A stretch of DNA of 5,369 bases from Sphingomonadales bacterium UBA658 (GCA_002299195.1 DBOA01000027.1:1-5369), one strand, 5' to 3'; counted from the stretch's first letter, positions 1-5,369 are shown. Translations and numbers: made by a program. Notes: a model not told the origin generated them from the letters alone.

Positions 1-758
1 CAGCTTTTGTTGCTGGCGACAATGGTAACGCCGGGCAATCCTTGAACCATCATTTGGCCAGGCTGTAAACGATCGGCCTGACTTACGATGCCGGAGACAG
101 GCGCGCGTACTTCCGTACGTGAGAGGTTAAGCATCGCCTGATCGCGTTGTGCTTGGCCTGCCTTAATGGCTGGATTTACGCCTGGCGCGGCTGATCCCGT
201 TGCAAGCGCAGCGCGTGCCTTGGTCGCACCAGCTTGCGCCGCGGCAACGCGGCTGCGCGCATCGGACAAGGCATGTTCTGCGGCCTGCAACCTTGCACGC
301 GTGGTGAAGCCAGCCTGCATCAGAGAGGATTGGCGCTGATACTCTTTCTCATAGAAAGCGACATCTTCCCGCGCACTGTCGATGTCGACACCGGTGGTTT
401 GAAATTCGGTCTCGAGCGCTGAAACGCGGACTTGGGCAGCCGCAATGGCGGCGTTGGCCTGCTCAATCGCAATTCGGTAGGGCTCTGGATCAATCCGGAA
501 CAACAGGTCGCCTTCTTTCACCACATCATTTTCATGGACGGCAACATCGATAATGCGCCCGCCAACCTCGGCTGAAATGGATACCTTGTCTTGTTGGACA
601 TAGGCATTGTCCGTTGACACATAATGGTCGTTCGCAATGTAATAGGCGGTCGTCCCGCCCACGAGCACCAGCGGGACCGAAGCCATCAACGCCAGTCGGC
701 CAAAGCGTCGCGACTTTGTCTTTGTCGCAACATCAATTTGTGGATCAGCCTCAGCCAT
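1..758 (-). CDS. HlyD/EmrA-family membrane fusion protein of an efflux pump (partial, 3' end beyond the left edge)
   Basis: Periplasmic adaptor that would link an inner-membrane exporter, probably an EmrB-type MFS pump, to an outer-membrane channel. I translated the minus strand by hand: it is open from ATG at 758 to the window edge, giving 252 residues without a stop. The layout is a short basic cytoplasmic N-terminus, one membrane anchor (about residues 22-42), the first half of the lipoyl/barrel-sandwich domain with STDNAYVQ (48-55) and the VGGRI...V.EGD..F.ID.EPY stretch (65-94), an Ala/Gln/Glu-rich helical hairpin (about 96-210), and the returning lipoyl half with RTEVRAPVSGIV (214-225). 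The STDNAYV and RAPVSG signatures are typical of EmrA-like proteins. The start follows GAGGTG (763-768 on the plus strand). It overlaps the marR stop by 8 bp, indicating co-transcription and probably coupled translation. EmrA proteins are usually about 350-400 residues, so perhaps 100-150 are missing. The substrate cannot be told from this sequence. Confidence 0.93.
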   Translation of the reverse strand, partial: MAEADPQIDVATKTKSRRFGRLALMASVPLVLVGGTTAYYIANDHYVSTDNAYVQQDKVSISAEVGGRIIDVAVHENDVVKEGDLLFRIDPEPYRIAIEQANAAIAAAQVRVSALETEFQTTGVDIDSAREDVAFYEKEYQRQSSLMQAGFTTRARLQAAEHALSDARSRVAAAQAGATKARAALATGSAAPGVNPAIKAGQAQRDQAMLNLSRTEVRAPVSGIVSQADRLQPGQMMVQGLPGVTIVASNKS

Positions 759-1191
759 GCGACACCTCGATCGGTTTACGGGTTAAGTTTGCACGAATGA
801 CGTTCAACATCGCTTCCAATTCTGTTCGTTGCGGCGCGTCCAAGCCGGCCAATGCATCATCAAATAATGCAAGTGCGGTCGGTCGCAGAGCTTCAATTTT
901 TTGTTCGCCTTCTGCCGTCAAGTGCAGCCGCCACGTGCGGCGGTCATTGGGGTCTGCACGGCGTTCGACGAGCCCCGCATCTTGAAGGCGGTCCACCATT
1001 CGTCCGAGCGTGATTGGTTCGACATCAAGCATATCGGCCATAGTCACCTGCGCGCTTCCGTCGAAACGCTTTAGCAGCGCCAGCACCCGCCATTGGGGTC
1101 GTGTCACGCCAACGGCGCGGGCACGTTCATCAAAAGAACGCCGCAGCAAGCGGGCCGCGTCACCCAATAGAAAGCCTAAATCATCGCTCAT
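751..1191 (-). CDS. MarR-family transcriptional regulator (EmrR-like repressor of the efflux operon)
   Basis: DNA-binding winged-helix protein that probably represses its own operon until a small ligand binds. From ATG at 1191 it has 146 residues, normal for MarR proteins. Visible elements are an N-terminal dimerisation helix (MSDDLGFLLGDAARLLRRSF), the RPQWRVLALL segment (31-40), the helix-turn-helix with recognition helix EPITLGRMVDRLQDAGL (about 58-74), the wing VERRADPNDRRTWRLHLT (75-92) with the conserved D-x-R pattern, and a C-terminal dimerisation helix. The frame stays open up to an ATG at 1248, and ATG at 1200 is also possible. I prefer 1191 because homologues as I remember them begin MSDxLGFLL, and because the extra N-terminus would be translated from the operator/promoter DNA. 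It shares 8 bp with the downstream emrA-like gene, which is the usual emrR-emrA order. Ligand unknown. Confidence 0.92.
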   Translation of the reverse strand: MSDDLGFLLGDAARLLRRSFDERARAVGVTRPQWRVLALLKRFDGSAQVTMADMLDVEPITLGRMVDRLQDAGLVERRADPNDRRTWRLHLTAEGEQKIEALRPTALALFDDALAGLDAPQRTELEAMLNVIRANLTRKPIEVSHG

Positions 1192-1198
1192 GTTGTCC

Positions 1199-1226
1199 AT
1201 ATAATAGCTATGCTTATTATGTGCAA
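1199..1226 (-). promoter_or_regulatory. Putative promoter of the marR-emrA-like operon
   Basis: Read on the minus strand, TTGCAC (1226-1221) and TTATAT (1204-1199) sit 16 bp apart and resemble a sigma-70 -35/-10 pair. Normal geometry would place the transcription start at about 1191-1193, on or next to the preferred ATG at 1191. The mRNA would then be leaderless or nearly so. This is pattern matching on AT-rich DNA and has not been tested. Confidence 0.45.
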
Positions 1227-1230
1227 TAAT
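1201..1230. promoter_or_regulatory. Putative MarR operator: AT-rich inverted repeats
   Basis: Three AT-rich half-sites occur in 30 bp: ATAATA (1201-1206), TATTAT (1215-1220) and ATAAT (1226-1230). The first and second form an inverted repeat with an 8-bp spacer. The second and third form another, ATTAT-N5-ATAAT (1216-1230). They lie between and over the predicted -35 and -10 elements, where a bound MarR dimer would block RNA polymerase. MarR repressors commonly bind palindromes of about 15-20 bp next to their own gene. Assignment to this regulator is inferred from position and symmetry. Confidence 0.5.
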
Positions 1231-1251
1231 TTTGGGTGCGGCGCGCAAAAT
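1229..1251. promoter_or_regulatory. Imperfect 23-bp palindrome, possible second operator in the divergent region
   Basis: ATTTTG (1229-1234) and CAAAAT (1246-1251) are perfect inverted arms. The 11-bp core is also partly symmetric (GC-g-GC around 1240), so 9 of 11 base pairs match. It lies between the marR promoter and the divergent hydrolase gene and could control either direction. Its sequence differs from the ATAATA half-sites, so a different regulator or a chance hairpin is possible. Confidence 0.3.
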
Positions 1252-1332
1252 ATGGAAAACACTTTCCGGATGAAACGGCGCGTGCCAAACGATAGGGATA
1301 AACTGGCGGCAGAAGAACGAACTGACTTATGA
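1252..1332 (+). CDS. Possible short leader ORF upstream of the hydrolase gene (26 codons)
   Basis: From ATG at 1252 the frame is open for 26 codons and ends with TGA at 1330-1332. That stop overlaps the ATG of the alpha/beta hydrolase gene as ATGA. In-frame ATGs also occur at 1210, 1219 and 1270, so the length could be 20-40 codons. The product would be small, charged and hydrophilic (many Arg, Asp, Glu), with no recognisable family. The hydrolase start has no convincing Shine-Dalgarno sequence, and coupling to this ORF could supply ribosomes. No good ribosome site precedes the leader ORF either, so it may equally be chance. Confidence 0.22.
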   Translation: MENTFRMKRRVPNDRDKLAAEERTDL

Positions 1333-2084
1333 TTGGATCCAACAGCTTCCATACAGACGATGGTACTGAAATCGTCTGGCGTGAAATGGGGCAGGGGCGG
1401 CCCTTATTCCTCATCCATGGGTTCATGTCCGAGGCTGACACCAATTGGATCAAATACGGCCATGCGGCGGCTGTGGCGGACGCGGGGTATCGCGTCATCA
1501 TGCCCGACCTGCGCGCCCATGGCCTCAGCGGAAAGCCGCATGCGCCAAGCTGTTACCCCGCCGATATATTGGCGGATGACCAGTTCGCGTTGCTCGCGCA
1601 TTTGGGGATCGAAGATTATGATCTTGGCGGTTATTCATTGGGCGGGCGAACGGTCGCGCGGATGTTGGCGCGCGGCGCGCAGCCCGGCAAGGCAATCATT
1701 TCGGGAATGGGTCTACAAGGGCTCACGCAAACGGGAAATCGCGGCGCGCATTTCCGCCAAGTCTTCGACAATTTGGGGCACCACGAAAAAGGGTCGGCTG
1801 CTTGGATGGCCGAGGCATTTTTGAAGACAACGGGCGGCGACCCATTGGCTTTACGCAATATATTGGAGACGTTTGTGGACACGAGTGAGGTCGAGATTGC
1901 CAGTTGGGAATTGCCCGTAGGGATAGTCTGCGGGGAACAAGATGTTGATAACGGGTCTGCCGCGGATCTCGCCGCGCTCCTGCGCCACGGGAAGCTGTTC
2001 AAGGTTCCCGGTAACCACATGAGTGCAGTCACCAAGCCTGATCTGGGTCAGGCGTTTGTAGCGGCGTTGACGACGACATGGTGA
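1329..2084 (+). CDS. Alpha/beta hydrolase (serine hydrolase, esterase-like)
   Basis: Probably a cytoplasmic serine hydrolase acting on an ester or similar bond; no signal peptide is seen. The 251 residues fit a compact alpha/beta-hydrolase fold. Visible elements are the oxyanion-hole motif LFLIHGF (26-32), VIMPDLRAHGLSGKP (57-70) after strand 5 with the typical D-R/G-HG-S pattern, the nucleophile elbow GGYSLGG (100-106) with Ser103, a likely acid Asp205 in VCGEQD, and the catalytic His230 in GNHMSAV. A complete Ser-Asp-His triad is therefore present. A TGA at 1323-1325 in the same frame limits the start to ATG 1329. Its end overlaps the GNAT gene, so it looks like the first large gene of an operon. 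The family includes esterases, C-C bond hydrolases and lactonases; the substrate cannot be predicted here. Confidence 0.93.
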   Translation: MIGSNSFHTDDGTEIVWREMGQGRPLFLIHGFMSEADTNWIKYGHAAAVADAGYRVIMPDLRAHGLSGKPHAPSCYPADILADDQFALLAHLGIEDYDLGGYSLGGRTVARMLARGAQPGKAIISGMGLQGLTQTGNRGAHFRQVFDNLGHHEKGSAAWMAEAFLKTTGGDPLALRNILETFVDTSEVEIASWELPVGIVCGEQDVDNGSAADLAALLRHGKLFKVPGNHMSAVTKPDLGQAFVAALTTTW

Positions 2085-2656
2085 TGCCCGACCACGCCGA
2101 CTTGCAACCAACATTGGTTGGCGACAAACTATTGCTGCGTCCATTGACCGAAAATGACTGGGACGCAATGTATGCGGTTGCGTCTGACCCGTTGGTGTGG
2201 GAAGTCCACCCCGCATGGGATCGTTATAAAGAACCGGTGTTCCGTGAATATTTCGCGGGCGCGATGGCATCGCGCGGAGCGTTGGCGGTTATCGACCGCG
2301 CGACCGACAGCATCATTGGCGGCAGCCGATATGGAAATTACGCACCTGATCGCAATGAAATTGAAATTGGTTGGAGCTTTCTTGCGCGCACATATTGGGG
2401 CGGAGCCTATAACCGTGAGATGAAGTCGCTCATGCTTTTCCACGCTTTCCAATTTTTCGACAGCGTTCGGTTCAATATTGGCGCAACAAATGTCCGCTCG
2501 CGCCGCGCCATTGAGAAAATCGGCGCCCGTCTGGATGGAGAATATGTGCCGGACGCGATTAACGGCGTGCCGCCAGTGCCGCATGTCATTTACCGAATGA
2601 GCCTGAATGATGCCAAAGCGGCGGACATGCTTTTGGAGTCGAAGCACAATGGCTGA
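2078..2656 (+). CDS. GNAT-family N-acetyltransferase (RimJ/RimL type)
   Basis: Transfers an acetyl group from acetyl-CoA to an amine of a protein or small molecule, in the cytoplasm. The 192 residues show the RimJ/RimL subfamily pattern: an N-terminal LLRPLTENDWDAMYAVASDP (18-37), a central strand V-IDRATDSIIGGSRY (71-85), the E-I-EIGWSFLARTYWGGAYN segment (94-112) that ends in the acetyl-CoA pyrophosphate-binding loop (WGGAYN), and the late motif GATNVRSRRAIEKIGARLDGE (135-155). The third codon is also ATG (2084). It forms a TGATG junction with the hydrolase stop (1-bp overlap) and may be the real start; the first ATG would give a 7-bp overlap. Its 3' end overlaps the membrane-protein gene by 8 bp. 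Members include ribosomal-protein and antibiotic acetyltransferases; nothing here identifies the acceptor. Confidence 0.92.
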   Translation: MVMPDHADLQPTLVGDKLLLRPLTENDWDAMYAVASDPLVWEVHPAWDRYKEPVFREYFAGAMASRGALAVIDRATDSIIGGSRYGNYAPDRNEIEIGWSFLARTYWGGAYNREMKSLMLFHAFQFFDSVRFNIGATNVRSRRAIEKIGARLDGEYVPDAINGVPPVPHVIYRMSLNDAKAADMLLESKHNG

Positions 2657-3176
2657 AAGCAAATTGGAACGCCGCTTCTGGCGGTTTTGGTTGAGTGGTC
2701 TGTTGCTGCTTGCGCTGATGATCGCCATGGATCCGGCATTCTCGAACGAGATTTCGCCGTTGGGAATGCGGGACCATCAAACCGCAGGAACTTCCCTACG
2801 GGTGGATGCCATTCAAGAGGCCTGGCAAGCAGCCGGAGTTTTGAATTTCGCGAGATTTGGTATGGCCATCGACCTGATCTACATCGCGATTTATGCGTTC
2901 GGGGCCTATTGCGGCGGGTGGCTATTTTCACAATCACCAAAGCCAGTGTTGCGGCGGCTTGGTTGGACCATCGCTGCGACGGCAGTTATCGGCGGCGCGG
3001 CTGACGGCATCGAAACATTATGCCAATTAGTTCAAATAATGATGCTGAAAGGCAGCGACCTGTTGGCGGGAGCCGCAGCCACTGCGCAGCCGGTTAAAAC
3101 CATCGCATTTCTCGTTACGTTTTTTGGTCTGCTGATGGCGTTATACATTCGACGAACAACGCGCCGCGCGGGTTGA
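2649..3176 (+). CDS. Four-helix inner-membrane protein of unknown function
   Basis: 175 residues from ATG 2649, chosen because GGAG lies upstream (2635-2638), because ATGGCTGA makes an 8-bp overlap with the GNAT stop, and because the frame upstream only re-reads GNAT sequence. Likely membrane segments are at about 13-27, 72-93, 104-119 and 150-167. Basic residues (ERRFWRFW at 7-14, RRTTRR at 168-173) suggest both termini are cytoplasmic. A roughly 45-residue, probably periplasmic loop (28-71) follows helix 1 and contains an amphipathic stretch (AIQEAWQAAG). Acidic residues lie in or by the membrane segments (Asp75 in AIDLIYI; Asp119 and Glu122 in GGAADGIETL). The layout recalls a scattered family of uncharacterised small membrane proteins with a D-x-(V/I)-E-x-L motif in helix 3, but I cannot name a domain. 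It is the third gene of the hydrolase-GNAT operon. Confidence 0.85.
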   Translation: MAESKLERRFWRFWLSGLLLLALMIAMDPAFSNEISPLGMRDHQTAGTSLRVDAIQEAWQAAGVLNFARFGMAIDLIYIAIYAFGAYCGGWLFSQSPKPVLRRLGWTIAATAVIGGAADGIETLCQLVQIMMLKGSDLLAGAAATAQPVKTIAFLVTFFGLLMALYIRRTTRRAG

Positions 3177-3219
3177 CGCCGCCACATGAAAGTTTCACCA
3201 TCGGAACATATTGTTTTCC

Positions 3220-3224
3220 GGGAA
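3220..3224 (+). promoter_or_regulatory. Ribosome binding site deciding the M2 peptidase start
   Basis: GGGAA lies seven bases before ATG 3231. The in-frame upstream ATG at 3186 has no such site and would put 15 polar or charged residues in front of the signal peptide. Confidence 0.55.
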
Positions 3225-3230
3225 CCCTTC

Positions 3231-5105
3231 ATGAAAAATCTAGTATCGATCGCCGCACTGGCATTTGCCTCACTTTCCCTCCCAACCGCCGTCATGGCGC
3301 AGGGTTCGGCGCAAGCTTCATCTGCGCCGACTGTGGCTGAGGCAGATGCCTTCGCCGCCGCCGCCGAAAAGGACCTGTTTGATTTTTCGATTGAGGCGGG
3401 GCGCGTTGCATGGGTTAACTCAACCCATATTACGGATGACACCGATGCACTTGCGGCACGCTATGGCGAAGTTGGCACCGAAAAATCGGTCCGGTACGCT
3501 TTGGACGCGGCGAAGTATCAGGCGCTTCCCGGCCTGTCATATGACACCAAGCGCAAGCTTGATATCTTACGCGGCGGAATCGTTCTGCCCGCGCCCACAA
3601 CAGCGGGTGCAGCGGCTGAACTTGCCACGATCACCACGAAGCTGCAGTCCGCTTATGGCAAAGGCCGTGGCACGCTTAACGGCAAGGAAATCAACGGTTC
3701 CGATATTGAGGCTGCGATGGGGTCAAATCGCAACCCTGAAGAACTGAAAGAAATGTGGGTGAGCTGGCATGACAATGTCGGCGCGCCAATGGGCAAGGAT
3801 TATGCCCGGATGGTTTCAATCGCCAATCAGGGTGCGACTGAGCTGGGCTATGCGGATGTCGGCGCAATGTGGCGTTCAGGCTATGATATGCCTGCCGATG
3901 ACTTTGCCAAGCTGACGGACAAATTGTGGCTTGAGGTTAAGCCGCTCTATGACGAATTGCACACCTATGTCCGCGCCCAGCTAAACAAGAAATATGGGGA
4001 TGCGGTCCAATCAAAGACGGGGCCCATTCGCGCTGATCTGTTGGGCAATATGTGGGCGCAGGAATGGGGTAATATTTATGATGTCGTCGCGCCTCCGGGG
4101 GCTGGTGATATCGGTTATGATATTGGCGCGTTGCTGGTTTCCAGGGGATACAAGCAAACCGAAGTCGGCGATTTCAGCGCCAATCGCGGCAAGGCGGAAA
4201 AGGACATGGTCAAGGTCGGTGAAGGCTTTTTCTCGTCGCTTGGCTTTGCCCCACTACCCAAGACATTTTGGGATCGTGCGCAATTTATTAAGCCCGCCGA
4301 CCGCGAAGTTGTCTGCCATGCCTCTGCATGGGATATCGATAATGTCGACGATCTGCGCATTAAGATGTGCATCAAGGTGAAATCCGATGACTTCGTGACC
4401 ATCCATCACGAGCTTGGGCATAATTATTACCAGCGTGCTTATAACAAGCAGTCATATTTATATTTGAATGGCGCGAATGATGGTTTCCATGAAGCAATTG
4501 GCGATGCCGTCGCTTTGTCCATTACGCCGAATTATCTGGTCCAGATCGGCCTGTTGGATGCCAGCAAGGTTCCCGGAGCGGATAAGGACAATGGACTATT
4601 GCTGCGCCAAGCCATGGACAAGGTTGCGTTCCTGCCATTTGGATTGCTGATCGACAAATGGCGCTGGGGCGTCTTCAATGGCTCTATTACGCCAGCCAAT
4701 TACAACAAGGGCTGGACCGACTTGCGTTTGCAATATCAGGGAATTGTCCCGCCTGTGGAGCGCCCAGCAGACCGTTTTGATGCCGGTGCTAAATATCATA
4801 TCCCCGGGAACACGCCATATACCCGCTACTTCCTCGCGCGGATTTTGCAGTTCCAATTCTACAAGGCAGCTTGCGATATTTCGGGTTGGAAAGGCCCGCT
4901 CCATCGCTGCTCATTCTATGGAAATAAGGAAGTCGGCACGCGATTGAATGCAATGCTGGAAATGGGGGCGTCAAAGCCTTGGCCGGATGCGTTGCAAGCA
5001 TTCACAGGAACGCGCGAAATGTCGGGCAAGCCAATGCTGGAATATTTCGCCCCGCTCATGAAATGGCTCAAGGCGCAGAACAAGGGCGCGAAAAAGGGCT
5101 GGTAA
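3231..5105 (+). CDS. Exported M2-family peptidyl-dipeptidase (angiotensin-converting enzyme homologue)
   Basis: Zinc dipeptidyl carboxypeptidase that removes C-terminal dipeptides from peptides, probably in the periplasm. It has 624 residues, about one ACE catalytic domain. A signal peptide (1-23) has a K-N start, a hydrophobic core and likely cleavage after AVMA. The zinc site is complete: HELGH (393-397) and Glu421 in FHEAIGD. Compared with human testis ACE recalled from memory, matching residues include Gln277 (Q281), His363 (H353) in CHASAWD, Lys521 and His523 (K511, H513) in FDAGAKYHIP, and Tyr530 and Tyr533 (Y520, Y523) in PYTRYF. Two disulfide pairs are kept (Cys362-380, Cys548-560). 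The chloride ligands I can place are also present (Trp495, Arg499, Arg532, probably Tyr218). There is no C-terminal membrane anchor, so the product should be soluble. About 14 extra residues fall between 306 and 334. The natural substrates of bacterial M2 enzymes are poorly known. Confidence 0.97.
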   Translation: MKNLVSIAALAFASLSLPTAVMAQGSAQASSAPTVAEADAFAAAAEKDLFDFSIEAGRVAWVNSTHITDDTDALAARYGEVGTEKSVRYALDAAKYQALPGLSYDTKRKLDILRGGIVLPAPTTAGAAAELATITTKLQSAYGKGRGTLNGKEINGSDIEAAMGSNRNPEELKEMWVSWHDNVGAPMGKDYARMVSIANQGATELGYADVGAMWRSGYDMPADDFAKLTDKLWLEVKPLYDELHTYVRAQLNKKYGDAVQSKTGPIRADLLGNMWAQEWGNIYDVVAPPGAGDIGYDIGALLVSRGYKQTEVGDFSANRGKAEKDMVKVGEGFFSSLGFAPLPKTFWDRAQFIKPADREVVCHASAWDIDNVDDLRIKMCIKVKSDDFVTIHHELGHNYYQRAYNKQSYLYLNGANDGFHEAIGDAVALSITPNYLVQIGLLDASKVPGADKDNGLLLRQAMDKVAFLPFGLLIDKWRWGVFNGSITPANYNKGWTDLRLQYQGIVPPVERPADRFDAGAKYHIPGNTPYTRYFLARILQFQFYKAACDISGWKGPLHRCSFYGNKEVGTRLNAMLEMGASKPWPDALQAFTGTREMSGKPMLEYFAPLMKWLKAQNKGAKKGW

Positions 5106-5113
5106 CAACAATA

Positions 5114-5150
5114 GGCCCCGCTTTTAAAGGCGGGGCCATTTCGTTTTTGA
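5114..5150 (+). terminator. Rho-independent terminator after the M2 peptidase gene, probably bidirectional
   Basis: GGCCCCGC (5114-5121) pairs perfectly with GCGGGGCC (5130-5137) around an 8-base loop, and is followed on the plus strand by a T-rich run (ATTTCGTTTTT). It starts 8 bases after the peptidase stop. The opposite strand reads TATTGTTGTT after the hairpin, so it may also end the convergent minus-strand transcript. Confidence 0.88.
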
Positions 5151-5369
5151 TTAAGCTGCAGTCTTAGGTGGCGTCTTAACCGGTGCCGCCTTTTTTGGTG
5201 CAGGCTTTGCGGCTGCAGCTGGCTTAGATGCCTTTGCTGCCGCCGGTTTTGCAGCCGCTTTCGGAGCAGGCTTGGTTGTCACAGCTTTTTTAGCAACGGG
5301 CTTTTTGGCAGCTGGCTTTTTCGCTGGTGCCTTTGTCCCGCCGACTTTGCGGTCATACACTTTTTTGCC
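5151..5369 (-). CDS. Lys/Ala/Pro-rich basic C-terminal tail of a protein (partial, 5' end beyond the right edge)
   Basis: The minus-strand frame is open from the right edge to TAA at 5153-5151, giving 72 visible codons. After GKKVYDRKVGGTKAP the sequence is almost only Lys, Ala and Pro with a few Thr, Val and Ser, in irregular units such as AKKPA, AAKPA and KPAPK. It contains no acidic residue after the Asp of VYDRK. Such tails are typical of histone-H1-like DNA-compacting proteins and of C-terminal extensions on alphaproteobacterial enzymes such as topoisomerase I, where they help bind nucleic acid. The GTG at 5360 could be read as a start, but the frame continues upstream (GGC AAA AAA) and no ribosome site is visible, so I treat it as truncated by the window. 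It converges on the M2 peptidase gene across the shared terminator. Identity unknown. Confidence 0.75.
   Translation of the reverse strand, partial: GKKVYDRKVGGTKAPAKKPAAKKPVAKKAVTTKPAPKAAAKPAAAKASKPAAAAKPAPKKAAPVKTPPKTAA

Noticed and set aside
614..985. Plus-strand open frame of 123 codons opposite the emrA-like and marR genes
   Set aside because: It is antisense to two well-supported genes, is rich in Ser/Arg/Pro as expected of a shadow frame, and has no recognisable domain.
1192..1248. N-terminal extension of the MarR protein to ATG 1248 or 1200
   Set aside because: The extension would be read from the AT-rich promoter/operator DNA and does not fit the family's usual N-terminus, although 1200 cannot be excluded.
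2607..2648. Upstream ATG (2607) as the start of the membrane-protein gene
   Set aside because: The extra 14 residues are a frameshifted reading of the GNAT coding sequence. ATG 2649 has GGAG upstream and the same overlap geometry as the other junction.
1851..2728. Long minus-strand open frames opposite the hydrolase and GNAT genes
   Set aside because: They are complementary to genes with clear catalytic motifs, and their translations show shadow-type composition without motifs or ribosome sites.
3186..3230. Upstream in-frame ATG (3186) as the start of the M2 peptidase
   Set aside because: It would place 15 polar residues before a well-formed signal peptide and has no ribosome site, whereas ATG 3231 has GGGAA at a good distance.
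3177..3230. Promoter or terminator between the membrane-protein and M2 peptidase genes
   Set aside because: No convincing -35/-10 pair or hairpin with a T-run is visible in these 54 bases, so I cannot decide between read-through and a separate promoter.
5160..5345. Repetitive GC-rich tract as a possible CRISPR or tandem-repeat locus
   Set aside because: There are no constant repeats or regular spacers. The repetition comes from Lys/Ala/Pro codons in an open reading frame.

Overview
The window looks like ordinary chromosomal DNA of an alphaproteobacterium, most likely a sphingomonad of moderate GC (Sphingopyxis/Sphingorhabdus-like). This rests on remembered protein patterns and gene style (an MSDDLGFLL-type MarR regulator, an exported ACE-like M2 peptidase, a Lys/Ala/Pro-rich basic tail), not on a database search. 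Nearly every base is accounted for, and there are no insertion sequences, CRISPR arrays, tRNAs, rRNAs or phage genes.

Left block, minus strand (1-1191): a MarR-family repressor gene followed, with an 8-bp overlap, by an EmrA-like HlyD/membrane-fusion protein gene that runs off the left edge. This is the classical emrR-emrA(-emrB) layout: a self-regulated multidrug or toxic-compound efflux operon whose inner-membrane pump would lie beyond position 1. A divergent intergenic region (1192-1328) carries a plausible minus-strand promoter overlapped by AT-rich inverted repeats that suit a MarR operator. The promoter geometry suggests the repressor mRNA may be leaderless.

Middle block, plus strand (1329-3176): three tightly packed genes, an alpha/beta hydrolase, a RimJ/RimL-type GNAT acetyltransferase and a four-helix membrane protein of unknown function. 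They overlap by 1-8 bp, so they probably form one translationally coupled operon. A possible short leader ORF ends in an ATGA overlap with the hydrolase start.

Right block, plus strand (3231-5137): a complete exported M2 peptidyl-dipeptidase (angiotensin-converting-enzyme family) with all catalytic residues and the recognisable chloride-binding residues, then a strong intrinsic terminator. It starts 54 bp after the membrane-protein gene, so it may be the last gene of the same transcript or have its own promoter. The terminator also separates it from a convergent minus-strand gene (5151-5369), seen only as a Lys/Ala/Pro-rich C-terminal tail.

I do not see a clearly new defence or mobile system. 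The points most worth a second look are the operator/promoter overlap with a possible leaderless repressor mRNA, the short leader ORF, the uncharacterised membrane protein, and the ACE homologue with retained chloride ligands and a roughly 14-residue insertion.
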